DNA of 64,000 nt from Escherichia whittamii (GTDB lineage: Bacteria; Pseudomonadota; Gammaproteobacteria; Enterobacterales; Enterobacteriaceae): the NCBI RefSeq assembly GCF_014836715.1, contig NZ_JACSQI010000003.1, forward strand, positions 189,890 to 253,889, in the 5' to 3' direction. A program made the translations under genes and the position numbers. Below the pieces are notes generated by a model. The model searched no databases. It had not been told where the DNA came from and saw only the letters and a list, made by a program, of their open reading frames with translations. Each line of letters opens with the position of its first letter. Position 1 is the first letter of the stretch. Below are positions 1 to 8,914 of the stretch, one piece after another.

Positions 1-302
1 AACATTGTTTTCTCTCTCATGGTGACATGCCAACCCTCAACAGAGATATATTCCTAAAAATCTGGAAGTTACGAAACAACGGAGCCATACTCCCGCTCCA
101 TAACGGTACACCTGGGCACCCAATTTTAGTGTCAAAATCCTGCCTGATGCAGGCGGTCAAACAACCTAATGTTACCCATATGCGCCAGGCATTACTCATG
201 GGGGAACATTATTTCGTCGAAATGGAAAATGAAGAAATAATTTTAGATATTGATACCCCAGATGACTTTATTAATGTGCAAAAAAAGCATGCTAAATTTT
301 AG
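1..302 (+). CDS. mocA: Molybdenum cofactor cytidylyltransferase MocA, C-terminal part
   Basis: The frame is open from the left edge and ends at TAG 300-302; the visible part is about the last 99 residues of a roughly 190-residue protein. It carries a GDMP motif (about nt 21-32), typical of the MobA-like nucleotidyltransferase fold, where this loop binds metal and nucleotide. MocA transfers CMP from CTP to molybdopterin-bound molybdenum, giving the dinucleotide cofactor of xanthine-dehydrogenase-type enzymes. That fits its position just upstream of a molybdenum hydroxylase operon (xdhD). The acidic C-terminal stretch (residues EEIILDIDTPDD) is characteristic of the family. The ATG at 27 is internal. 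The start lies outside the window, so nothing can be said about its promoter. Confidence 0.85.
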   Translation, partial: HCFLSHGDMPTLNRDIFLKIWKLRNNGAILPLHNGTPGHPILVSKSCLMQAVKQPNVTHMRQALLMGEHYFVEMENEEIILDIDTPDDFINVQKKHAKF

Positions 303-623
303 AAAATCCAGTTAAACGATTGCGTTCAAATATTAAATCCACGCAGTGCATCTTTATCATAATGATACAGAATCACTGATTTTGAGAAATGAGAAAAAGT
401 GATAAAACTCCTGACAACAATAAAACCAGGGAGTGATTTTAATTCTCATTTAACACCTGTGAGATCATTCACAAAAAGCCATTAAGTTTCGAGCCGCCTC
501 ACATTTTTTTATATTGCCCGGCAAACCTGGTAAGAGTGGTGCGATTGTTGCTCTATCCCCTAAACCACCGGATTTCTCAATACCGGTCACTCAATGATAT
601 CTGTGTAAGCTAAGGAGAGGGTT
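303..623. other. mocA-ygfK intergenic region
   Basis: This 321-base non-coding stretch is AT-rich. It contains a short palindrome (ATCATAATGAT, 356-366), the sigma-54-type promoter at 537-552 and a strong ribosome binding site (TAAGGAGAGG, 611-620) for ygfK. No obvious mocA terminator is seen. The region between mocA and the promoter is long enough to hold enhancer sites for a sigma-54 activator, but I recognise no specific one. Confidence 0.6.
537..552 (+). promoter_or_regulatory. Sigma-54 (RpoN) promoter upstream of ygfK
   Basis: The 16-mer TGGTGCGATTGTTGCT matches the sigma-54 consensus TGGCACG-N4-TTGCW at the invariant GG (-24) and GC (-12) with exact spacing, and has TTGCT at the -12 element. 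Transcription would start near 562-565, leaving a leader of about 60 bases before the ygfK ATG. Sigma-54 control would tie the operon to an ATP-dependent activator, consistent with nitrogen-related or anaerobic purine use. The activator is not evident from this window. Confidence 0.75.
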
Positions 624-3600
624 ATGGGGGATATTATGCGTCCCATTCCGTTTGAGGAACTTTTGACGCGCATATTTGATGAATACCAACAACAACGCTC
701 AATCTTTGGTATTCCCGAGCAACAGTTTTACTCACCCGCAAAAGGTAAATCTGTCAGTGTTTTCGGTGAAACCTGTGCGACACCTGTCGGCCCCGCCGCA
801 GGTCCGCATACGCAACTCGCACAAAACATCGTCACTTCCTGGCTGACTGGTGGACGCTTCATCGAACTAAAAACCGTCCAAATTCTTGACCGACTGGAGC
901 TGGAAAAGCCCTGTATCGACGCCGAAGACGAGTGTTTTAACACCGAATGGTCCACCGAATTTACCCTGCTTAAAGCGTGGGATGAATACCTCAAAGCCTG
1001 GTTCGCCCTGCATCTTCTCGAAGCAATGTTCCAGCCTTCTGATTCTGGTAAATCGTTCATCTTTAATATGAGCGTCGGTTACAACCTCGAAGGCATAAAA
1101 CAACCACCCATGCAGCAGTTCATCGATAATATGATGGATGCGTCTGCACATCCGAAGTTTGCACAATACCGCGATACTCTTCATAAACTACTCCAGAATG
1201 ACGCATTTTTAGCCCGCCACGGTTTGCAGGAAAAACGTGAAAGTTTGCAGGCCTTATCGGCACGTATCCCCACCAGCATGGTACAAGGCGTAACTCTCTC
1301 CACGATGCACGGCTGCCCTCCACATGAAATCGAAGCCATTTGCCGTTACATGCTGGAAGAAAAAGAGCTGAATACCTTCGTGAAACTCAACCCGACTTTA
1401 TTGGGTTACGCGCGAGTGCGCGAGATTCTCGATAGCTGTGGTTTCGATTACATTGGCTTAAAAGAAGAGTCATTTGATCACGACCTCAAGCTAACCCAGG
1501 CGCTGGAAATGCTGGAACGCCTGATGGCGCTGGCGAAAGAAAAATCACTCGGCTTTGGCGTCAAACTGACTAACACCCTCGGCACCATCAACAATAAAGG
1601 CGCACTGCCTGGCGAAGAGATGTATATGTCCGGGCGTGCGCTGTTCCCGCTCTCCATCAATGTCGCAGCCGTTCTTTCCCGCGCCTTTGACGGCAAACTG
1701 CCCATCTCTTATTCCGGTGGTGCCAGCCAGTTAACTATCCGCGATATTTTCGATACGGGTATTCGCCCCATCACCATGGCAACCGACCTGCTGAAACCTG
1801 GCGGCTATCTGCGCTTAAGTGCCTGCATGCGCGAGCTGGAAGACTCAGACGCCTGGGGGCTTAACCGTGTTGACGTCGAACGGCTGAACAGGCTGGCAGC
1901 AGATGCGCTAACCATGGAATACACCCAGAAACACTGGAAGCCAGAAGAGCGTATTGAAGTGGCGGAAGACCTGCCGCTGACCGACTGCTACGTTGCACCC
2001 TGTGTTACTGCCTGCGCCATCAAGCAAGATATTCCGGAATACATTCGTCTGCTTGGCGAACACCGCTATGCTGACGCACTGGAACTTATCTACCAACGCA
2101 ACGCCCTGCCCGCTATTACCGGTCATATTTGCGATCACCAGTGCCAGTACAACTGTACTCGTCTGGATTACGACAGTGCGCTGAATATCCGCGAACTGAA
2201 AAAAGTCGCCCTGGAAAAAGGCTGGGATGAATATAAGCAACGCTGGCACAAACCAGCCGGCTCCGGTTCACGCCATCCGGTTGCTGTGATTGGTGCAGGC
2301 CCGGCGGGTCTGGCAGCAGGTTACTTTCTTGCCAGAGCAGGCCATCCGGTCACGCTGTTTGAACGCGAAGCTAACGCGGGCGGCGTGGTGAAAAATATCA
2401 TTCCCCAGTTCCGTATCCCGGCTGAATTAATTCAGCACGATATCGATTTTGTTGCCGATCACGGCGTGAAATTTGAGTACGGTTGCTCGCCGGACCTGAC
2501 CGTCGAACAGTTAAAAAATCAGGGCTTCCACTACGTTCTTATCGCCACCGGTACTGACAAAAACAGCGGTGTGAAACTGGCGGGCGATAACCAGAATGTC
2601 TGGAAGTCTCTCCCCTTCCTGCGCGAGTACAACAAAGGCGCGGCACTCAAGCTGGGTAAACATGTGGTGGTTGTCGGTGCGGGTAACACCGCAATGGACT
2701 GCGCCCGTGCGGCGTTACGCGTGCCTGGCGTTGAAAAATCGACTGTGGTTTACCGTCGTTCATTGCAAGAGATGCCTGCGTGGCGCGAAGAATATGAAGA
2801 AGCGTTGCACGACGGCGTGGAGTTCCGTTTCCTGAACAATCCGGAACGTTTCGATGCTGATGGCACCTTAACCTTACGCGTCATGTCACTTGGCGAACCT
2901 GATGAGAAAGGTCGTCGCCGTCCGGTTGAAACCAACGAAACAGTAACGCTGCACGTAGACAGTCTGATCACCGCCATTGGCGAACAGCAGGATACTGAAG
3001 CCCTGAATACGATGGGCGTGCCGCTGGACAAAAACGGCTGGCCAGACGTCGACCATAACGGTGAAACCCGCCTGACTGACGTCTTTATGATCGGCGACGT
3101 ACAGCGCGGACCTTCCTCCATTGTTGCGGCTGTCGGAACCGCGCGTCGGGCTACCGATGCCATCCTTAGTCGGGAAAATATCCGTTCCCACCAAAGCGAT
3201 AAATACTGGAACAACGTCAACCCTGCGGAAATCTACCAACGCAAAGGCGATATCTCTGTCACCCTGGTGAACAGCGATGATCGTGACGCGTTTGTCGCTC
3301 AGGAAGCCGCTCGTTGTCTTGAATGTAACTACGTTTGCAGCAAGTGTGTGGATGTCTGTCCGAACCGTGCCAACGTCTCGATTGCAGTCCCCGGATTCCA
3401 GAACCGTTTCCAGACGCTGCACCTGGACGCCTACTGCAACGAATGCGGCAACTGCGCCCAGTTCTGCCCGTGGAACGGAAAACCGTACAAAGACAAAATC
3501 ACCGTCTTTAGCCTGTCGCAAGACTTTGATAACAGCAGCAACCCTGGCTTCCTGGTGGAAGATTGTCGGGTACGCGTGCGTCTGAATAACCAAAGCTGGG

Positions 3601-3722
3601 TGTTGAATATCGATAGCGAAGGCCAGTTCAACAACGTACCGCCAGAGCTGAACGATATGTGCCGCATCATTAGCCATGTCCACCAGCACCATCATTATCT
3701 GCTGGGCCGCGTGGAGGTGTAA
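624..3722 (+). CDS. ygfK: YgfK, iron-sulfur flavoprotein oxidoreductase (putative selenate/purine electron-transfer protein)
   Basis: This protein of 1032 residues has its ATG 3 bases after TAAGGAGAGG. The N-terminal part (about 1-420) resembles a dihydropyrimidine/dihydroorotate dehydrogenase-type barrel. A glutamate-synthase-small-subunit-like module follows: clustered cysteines (CYVAPCVTAC near 455, HICDHQCQYNC near 505), an FAD motif GAGPAGLAAGYFLARAG near 555, and a nucleotide motif GAGNTAMD near 680. Two ferredoxin-like cysteine clusters end it (CLECNYVCSKCVDVCP near 898, CNECGNCAQFCPWNG near 938). It probably passes electrons between NAD(P)H, flavin and Fe-S centres for the XdhD/YgfM hydroxylase. 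The family has been linked to selenate reduction and to purine catabolism; the exact reaction is unproven. Its stop is 2 bases before ssnA. Confidence 0.9.
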   Translation: MGDIMRPIPFEELLTRIFDEYQQQRSIFGIPEQQFYSPAKGKSVSVFGETCATPVGPAAGPHTQLAQNIVTSWLTGGRFIELKTVQILDRLELEKPCIDAEDECFNTEWSTEFTLLKAWDEYLKAWFALHLLEAMFQPSDSGKSFIFNMSVGYNLEGIKQPPMQQFIDNMMDASAHPKFAQYRDTLHKLLQNDAFLARHGLQEKRESLQALSARIPTSMVQGVTLSTMHGCPPHEIEAICRYMLEEKELNTFVKLNPTLLGYARVREILDSCGFDYIGLKEESFDHDLKLTQALEMLERLMALAKEKSLGFGVKLTNTLGTINNKGALPGEEMYMSGRALFPLSINVAAVLSRAFDGKLPISYSGGASQLTIRDIFDTGIRPITMATDLLKPGGYLRLSACMRELEDSDAWGLNRVDVERLNRLAADALTMEYTQKHWKPEERIEVAEDLPLTDCYVAPCVTACAIKQDIPEYIRLLGEHRYADALELIYQRNALPAITGHICDHQCQYNCTRLDYDSALNIRELKKVALEKGWDEYKQRWHKPAGSGSRHPVAVIGAGPAGLAAGYFLARAGHPVTLFEREANAGGVVKNIIPQFRIPAELIQHDIDFVADHGVKFEYGCSPDLTVEQLKNQGFHYVLIATGTDKNSGVKLAGDNQNVWKSLPFLREYNKGAALKLGKHVVVVGAGNTAMDCARAALRVPGVEKSTVVYRRSLQEMPAWREEYEEALHDGVEFRFLNNPERFDADGTLTLRVMSLGEPDEKGRRRPVETNETVTLHVDSLITAIGEQQDTEALNTMGVPLDKNGWPDVDHNGETRLTDVFMIGDVQRGPSSIVAAVGTARRATDAILSRENIRSHQSDKYWNNVNPAEIYQRKGDISVTLVNSDDRDAFVAQEAARCLECNYVCSKCVDVCPNRANVSIAVPGFQNRFQTLHLDAYCNECGNCAQFCPWNGKPYKDKITVFSLSQDFDNSSNPGFLVEDCRVRVRLNNQSWVLNIDSEGQFNNVPPELNDMCRIISHVHQHHHYLLGRVEV

Positions 3723-3724
3723 TC

Positions 3725-5053
3725 ATGTTGATTCTGAAGAATGTCACCGCAGTTCAGTTGTACCCGGCAAAAGTGCAGGAAGGCGTCGATATTGCCATTG
3801 AAAATGATGTGATTATCGCTATCGGCGACGCCCTGACACACCGCTACCCTGAAGCCAGCTACAAAGAGATGCATGGTCGGATTGTAATGCCAGGGATCGT
3901 TTGCTCGCACAACCATTTTTACTCGGGGCTTTCCCGCGGGATCATGGCGAACATTGCCCCCTGCCCGGATTTCATCTCAACGCTGAAAAATCTCTGGTGG
4001 CGACTCGATCGCGCCCTTGATGAAGAATCGCTCTATTACAGCGGACTGATTTGTTCACTGGAAGCGATTAAGAGCGGATGTACGTCGGTTATCGATCACC
4101 ACGCCTCTCCGGCGTATATCGGCGGGTCGCTCTCAACGCTGCGCAACGCATTTTTAAAAGTTGGCCTGCGCGCGATGACCTGTTTTGAAACCACTGACCG
4201 TAACAACGGCATTAAAGAGTTGCAGGAAGGGGTAGAAGAAAACATCCGCTTCGCCCGTCAAATTGATGAGGCGAAGAAAGCGGCAAGCGAGCCGTATCTG
4301 GTGGAAGCGCATATCGGCGCTCACGCCCCGTTTACAGTGCCGGATGCCGGGCTGGAAATGCTGCGCGAAGCCGTGAAAGCTACTGGGCGTGGTTTACACA
4401 TTCACGCCGCTGAAGACCTTTACGACGTTTCTCACAGCCATCACTGGCACGGAAAAGACCTGCTGGTACGACTGGCGCAATTCGATCTCATCGACAGCAA
4501 AACGTTGGTTGCTCACGGGCTGTATTTGTCGAAAGAAGATATTGCTCTGCTCAATCAGCATGATGCGTTCCTGGTGCATAACGCCCGTTCAAACATGAAC
4601 AACCATGTCGGCTACAACCATCATCTTAGCGACATCCGCAATCTGGCGTTGGGAACGGATGGCATTGGTTCGGACATGTTTGAAGAGATGAAATTTGCCT
4701 TCTTTAAACATCGCGATGCGGGTGGTCCGCTATGGCCTGACAGTTTTGCCAAAGCCCTGGCTAATGGCAACGAACTGATGAGCCGCAACTTTGGCGCAAA
4801 ATTTGGCCTGCTGGAAGCAGGTTATAAAGCCGATTTAACCATTTGCGATTACAACTCGCCGACGCCGCTGCTGGCAGACAATATCGCCGGGCATATCGCT
4901 TTCGGTATGGGTTCAGGCAGCGTTCACAGCGTGATGGTCAACGGCGTGATGGTCTATGAAGACCGTCAGTTTAACTTCGATTGCGATTCCATTTATGCGC
5001 AAGCCAGAAAAGCCGCCGCCAGTATGTGGCGTCGGATGGATGCGCTGGCATAA
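3725..5053 (+). CDS. ssnA: SsnA, putative metal-dependent aminohydrolase
   Basis: This 442-residue protein belongs to the amidohydrolase superfamily (TIM barrel, related to chlorohydrolases and guanine deaminase). The metal motif appears as SHNHFYSGLSRG near residue 61, with later histidines in LHIHAAED (about 225) and VAHG, and the catalytic Asp in LGTDGIGSDM (about 313). It likely deaminates or hydrolyses a heterocyclic compound upstream or downstream of the XdhD hydroxylase. It starts 2 bases after the ygfK stop, so it is translationally coupled. The name comes from a stationary-phase phenotype in K-12; its substrate is not established. Confidence 0.9.
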   Translation: MLILKNVTAVQLYPAKVQEGVDIAIENDVIIAIGDALTHRYPEASYKEMHGRIVMPGIVCSHNHFYSGLSRGIMANIAPCPDFISTLKNLWWRLDRALDEESLYYSGLICSLEAIKSGCTSVIDHHASPAYIGGSLSTLRNAFLKVGLRAMTCFETTDRNNGIKELQEGVEENIRFARQIDEAKKAASEPYLVEAHIGAHAPFTVPDAGLEMLREAVKATGRGLHIHAAEDLYDVSHSHHWHGKDLLVRLAQFDLIDSKTLVAHGLYLSKEDIALLNQHDAFLVHNARSNMNNHVGYNHHLSDIRNLALGTDGIGSDMFEEMKFAFFKHRDAGGPLWPDSFAKALANGNELMSRNFGAKFGLLEAGYKADLTICDYNSPTPLLADNIAGHIAFGMGSGSVHSVMVNGVMVYEDRQFNFDCDSIYAQARKAAASMWRRMDALA

Positions 5054-5062
5054 ATGACAGAT

Positions 5063-5087
5063 ACCCTCTTTCTTCAGGGAAGAGGGT
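5063..5087 (+). repeat. Intercistronic stem-loop between ssnA and ygfM
   Basis: ACCCTCTT (5063-5070) pairs perfectly with AAGAGGGT (5080-5087) around a 9-base loop. No T-run follows, and the ygfM ribosome binding site (AAGGAAAG) lies just downstream. It is more likely an RNA-stability or attenuating hairpin within the operon than a full terminator. Confidence 0.5.
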
Positions 5088-5103
5088 TAAATAAGGAAAG
5101 AAG

Positions 5104-5883
5104 ATGATTGAACAATTTTTCAGGCCCGACTCTGTCGAACAGGCGCTGGAACTGAAGCGCCGCTACCAGGATGAAGCAGTCTGGTTTGCCGGGGGCAGCA
5201 AACTCAACGCCACACCAACTCGTACCGATAAAAAGATTGCCATTTCCTTACAGGATCTGGAACTGGACTGGGTTGACTGGGATAACGGCGCACTGCGTAT
5301 TGGTGCAATGTCTCGCTTACAGCCACTACGTGATGCTCGCTTTATTCCTGCAGCACTGCGTGAAGCACTCGGTTTTGTTTACTCTCGCCATATTCGTAAT
5401 CAGTCGACGATTGGTGGCGAAATCGCCGCCCAGCAGGAAGAATCGGTGTTGCTTCCCGTTCTGCTGGCTCTGGATGCTGAACTGGTTTTTGGCAATGGTG
5501 AAACACTATCGATTGAGAGCTATCTGGCCTGCCCATGCGATCGCCTGCTAACCGAAATTATCATTAAAGATCCGTACCGCACCTGTGCGACCCGTAAAAT
5601 TAGCCGTTCCCAGGCGGGGTTAACGGTGGTTACTGCAGCCGTTGCGTTAACTGACCACGATGGTATGCGAATTGCGCTGGATGGCGTAACCAGTAAAGCA
5701 CTGCGTCTGCACGATGTCGAAAAACAAAATCTGGAAGGCAGCGCGCTGGAACAAGCCGTCGCCAACGTCATTTTCCCCCAGGAAGATTTGCGGGGTAGCG
5801 TAGCGTATAAACGCTATATCACGGGAGTTCTGGTAGCCGACCTGTATGCCGACTGCCAACAGGCTGGGGAGGAAGCCGTATGA
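5104..5883 (+). CDS. ygfM: YgfM, FAD-binding subunit of molybdenum hydroxylase
   Basis: This 259-residue protein matches the CO-dehydrogenase-flavoprotein/xanthine-dehydrogenase FAD domain. The FAD-binding pattern is seen as WFAGGSKLNATPT (about residues 23-35) and RNQSTIGGEIAAQ (about 98-110). It is likely the flavin subunit that works with XdhD, moving electrons from the molybdenum site to an external acceptor. ATGA overlap (5880-5883) couples it to xdhD. A strong ribosome binding site precedes the ATG. Confidence 0.9.
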   Translation: MIEQFFRPDSVEQALELKRRYQDEAVWFAGGSKLNATPTRTDKKIAISLQDLELDWVDWDNGALRIGAMSRLQPLRDARFIPAALREALGFVYSRHIRNQSTIGGEIAAQQEESVLLPVLLALDAELVFGNGETLSIESYLACPCDRLLTEIIIKDPYRTCATRKISRSQAGLTVVTAAVALTDHDGMRIALDGVTSKALRLHDVEKQNLEGSALEQAVANVIFPQEDLRGSVAYKRYITGVLVADLYADCQQAGEEAV

Positions 5884-8750
5884 TCATCCACTTTACTTTA
5901 AATGGCGCGCCCCAGGAGCTAAAGGTCAATCCTGGTGAAAACGTGCAAAAGCTGTTGTTTGGCATGGGCATGCACTCTGTGCGCAACAGTGATGATGGTT
6001 TCGGTTTTGCCGGTTCTGACGCGATTCTTTTTAACGGTAATATCCTTAACGCCTCCTTGTTGATTGCAGCACAGTTAGAAAACGCAGACATTCTCACCGC
6101 TGAATCCTTAGGCAAATGGAACGAATTAAGTCTGGTTCAACAGGCAATGGTTGATGTTGGCGTGGTGCAGTCTGGTTATAACGATCCGGCTGCGGCTCTG
6201 ATTATCACCGATCTTCTCGATCGCATCGCCGCACCAACCCGGGATGAGATCGACGATGCGCTTTCTGGCCTGTTCAGCCGCGATGCTGGCTGGCAGCAAT
6301 ACTACCAGGTCATTGAACTGGCTGTTGCACGTAAAAATAACCCACAGGCCACTATTGATATCGCCCCGACTTTCCGCGATGACCTTGAAGTTATTGGTAA
6401 GCACTATCCTAAAACCGACGCGGCCAAAATGGTGCAGGCGAAACCTTGCTATGTTGAAGACCGCGTAACGGCTGACGCCTGCGTCATTAAAATGTTACGT
6501 AGCCCACACGCTCACGCACTGATTACCCATCTGGATGTCAGCAAAGCCGAAGCTTTACCGGGCGTTGTTCACGTTATTACTCACCTGAATTGCCCGGATA
6601 TCTACTACACCCCTGGTGGTCAGAGCGCACCGGAACCGTCGCCGCTTGACCGACGCATGTTCGGCAAGAAAATGCGTCACGTCGGCGATCGCGTTGCTGC
6701 GGTAGTAGCTGAAAGTGAAGAGATCGCGCTCGAAGCACTGAAGCTCATCGACGTCGAATATGAAGTGCTTAAGCCGGTAATGTCGATTGACGAAGCAATG
6801 GCGGAAGATGCACCTGTCGTGCATGATGAGCCGGTGGTGTATGTCGCTGGTGCGCCAGATACTCTGGAAGACGACAACAATCATGCAACCCAGCGCGGCG
6901 AGCATATGATCATCAACTTCCCTATCGGTTCTCGCCCACGTAAAAATATCGCCGCCAGTATTCATGGTCATATTGGCGATATGGATAAAGGCTTCGCCGA
7001 TGCCGATGTGGTCATTGAGCGAACCTATAACTCAACTCAGGCGCAGCAATGCCCGACTGAAACACATATCTGCTTTACCCGTATGGACGGCGATCGTCTG
7101 GTGATCCACGCCTCCACCCAGGTACCATGGCACTTACGCCGCCAGGTTGCGCGCCTTGTGGGCATGAAACAACATAAAGTTCATGTCATTAAAGAACGCG
7201 TAGGCGGCGGTTTTGGCTCTAAACAAGACATCCTGCTGGAAGAAGTGTGCGCCTGGGCGACCTGCGTAACCGGGCGTCCGGTACTTTTCCGCTACACCCG
7301 TGAAGAAGAGTTTATTGCCAACACCTCTCGTCACGTTGCGAAAGTCACCGTCAAACTGGGGGCCAAAAAAGATGGTCGCCTCACTGCAGTGAAGATGGAT
7401 TTTCGCGCCAACACTGGCCCTTACGGCAACCACTCACTCACCGTACCGTGTAACGGACCGGCGCTGTCGCTGCCGTTATATCCGTGCGATAACGTCGATT
7501 TCCAGGTCACCACCTACTACAGCAACATTTGCCCAAATGGTGCTTATCAAGGTTATGGCGCACCGAAAGGTAACTTCGCTATCACCATGGCATTAGCGGA
7601 ATTGGCTGAACAGTTGCAGATCGACCAGCTGGAAATTATCGAACGTAACCGGGTACACGAAGGGCAAGAGCTGAAGATACTCGGCGCAATTGGTGAAGGT
7701 AAAGCGCCAACCTCCGTTCCTTCTGCTGCCAGCTGCGCACTGGAAGAGATCCTGCGTCAGGGTCGTGAAATGATCCAATGGTCTTCGCCGAAATCACAAG
7801 AAGGCGACTGGCGCACAGGTCGTGGCGTCGCCATTATCATGCAGAAATCGGGGATCCCGGATATCGATCAGGCTAACTGCATGATCAAACTGGAATCGGA
7901 CGGTACCTTTATCGTTCATTCCGGTGGTGCGGATATTGGTACCGGCCTGGATACTGTAGTGACGAAACTGGCAGCAGAAGTGCTGCACTGCCCACCGCAG
8001 GACGTGCATGTAATCTCCGGTGACACCGATCATGCGCTGTTTGATAAAGGCGCGTATGCCTCGTCCGGTACTTGTTTCTCGGGCAACGCGGCGCGGATGG
8101 CAGCGGAAAATCTGCGGGAGAAAATCCTGTTCCACGGTGCACAAATGTTGGGTGAGCCACTGGAAGATGTTCAACTGGCAACGCCGGGCGTCGTGCGCGG
8201 CAAGAAAGGCGAAGTGAGTTTCGGGGATATTGCCCATAAAGGCGAAACCGGTACCGGCTTTGGTTCACTGGTGGGAACCGCCAGTTACATCACACCTGAT
8301 TTCGCCTTCCCGTATGGGGCAAACTTCGCTGAAGTGGCCGTCAATACACGTACCGGTGAAATCCGCCTGGATAAATTCTACGCCTTGCTGGATTGCGGTA
8401 CTCCGGTCAACCCGGAGTTAGCGTTGGGGCAGATCTACGGCGCTACCCTCCGGGCTATCGGCCACAGCATGAGCGAAGAAATCATTTATGACGCCGAAGG
8501 TCACCCGTTAACGCGTGATTTGCGCAGTTACGGTGCACCGAAAATCGGTGATATTCCGCGTGATTTCCGCGCCGTGCTGGTGCCAAGCGACGATAAAGTC
8601 GGCCCATTTGGGGCGAAATCGATCTCGGAAATCGGTGTAAATGGCGCAGCTCCGGCGATTGCCACCGCAATTCACGATGCCTGCGGCATCTGGTTACGCG
8701 AATGGCATTTCACTCCGGAGAAAATACTCACTGCGCTGGAAAAAATATAA
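5880..8750 (+). CDS. xdhD: XdhD, molybdenum hydroxylase large subunit (putative hypoxanthine/xanthine oxidase)
   Basis: This protein of 956 residues carries a fused N-terminal [2Fe-2S]-type domain (about 1-160) followed by the two molybdopterin-binding domains of the xanthine dehydrogenase family. Molybdenum-domain motifs include VGGGFGSKQD (about 441), GAYQGYGAPKGNFA near 552 and GPFGAKSISEIG near 905, which holds the usual catalytic Glu. The first 150 residues contain no cysteine: the three loops that normally hold the cluster ligands read VRNSDDGFGFAGS, QSGYNDPA and LFSRDAGW. The domain therefore cannot bind its clusters in the usual way. It presumably oxidises a purine, with YgfM and perhaps YgfK handling electrons. 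GxGD at 5880 overlaps the ygfM stop. Confidence 0.9.
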   Translation: MIIHFTLNGAPQELKVNPGENVQKLLFGMGMHSVRNSDDGFGFAGSDAILFNGNILNASLLIAAQLENADILTAESLGKWNELSLVQQAMVDVGVVQSGYNDPAAALIITDLLDRIAAPTRDEIDDALSGLFSRDAGWQQYYQVIELAVARKNNPQATIDIAPTFRDDLEVIGKHYPKTDAAKMVQAKPCYVEDRVTADACVIKMLRSPHAHALITHLDVSKAEALPGVVHVITHLNCPDIYYTPGGQSAPEPSPLDRRMFGKKMRHVGDRVAAVVAESEEIALEALKLIDVEYEVLKPVMSIDEAMAEDAPVVHDEPVVYVAGAPDTLEDDNNHATQRGEHMIINFPIGSRPRKNIAASIHGHIGDMDKGFADADVVIERTYNSTQAQQCPTETHICFTRMDGDRLVIHASTQVPWHLRRQVARLVGMKQHKVHVIKERVGGGFGSKQDILLEEVCAWATCVTGRPVLFRYTREEEFIANTSRHVAKVTVKLGAKKDGRLTAVKMDFRANTGPYGNHSLTVPCNGPALSLPLYPCDNVDFQVTTYYSNICPNGAYQGYGAPKGNFAITMALAELAEQLQIDQLEIIERNRVHEGQELKILGAIGEGKAPTSVPSAASCALEEILRQGREMIQWSSPKSQEGDWRTGRGVAIIMQKSGIPDIDQANCMIKLESDGTFIVHSGGADIGTGLDTVVTKLAAEVLHCPPQDVHVISGDTDHALFDKGAYASSGTCFSGNAARMAAENLREKILFHGAQMLGEPLEDVQLATPGVVRGKKGEVSFGDIAHKGETGTGFGSLVGTASYITPDFAFPYGANFAEVAVNTRTGEIRLDKFYALLDCGTPVNPELALGQIYGATLRAIGHSMSEEIIYDAEGHPLTRDLRSYGAPKIGDIPRDFRAVLVPSDDKVGPFGAKSISEIGVNGAAPAIATAIHDACGIWLREWHFTPEKILTALEKI

Positions 8751-8759
8751 GTAATAAAT

Positions 8760-8782
8760 GGCCGCTTCGGCGGCCTGTTTCT
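8760..8782 (+). terminator. Terminator after xdhD
   Basis: GGCCGC-TTCG-GCGGCC (8760-8775) forms a 6-bp stem with a stable TTCG loop, followed by CTGTTTCTCT. It ends the ygfK-xdhD operon before xanQ. Confidence 0.75.
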
Positions 8783-8914
8783 CTGTTTGAACGATAACTA
8801 AATAGTAACTGCGAAAATGAGATAGGCCGTTCTCAAGGCGTCCTGCGCCCCAAATTCGTGGGAATTTATTTTACTGATTCAGATGATCAAATTTACTTTA
8901 AAAGGAGTGAAGGG

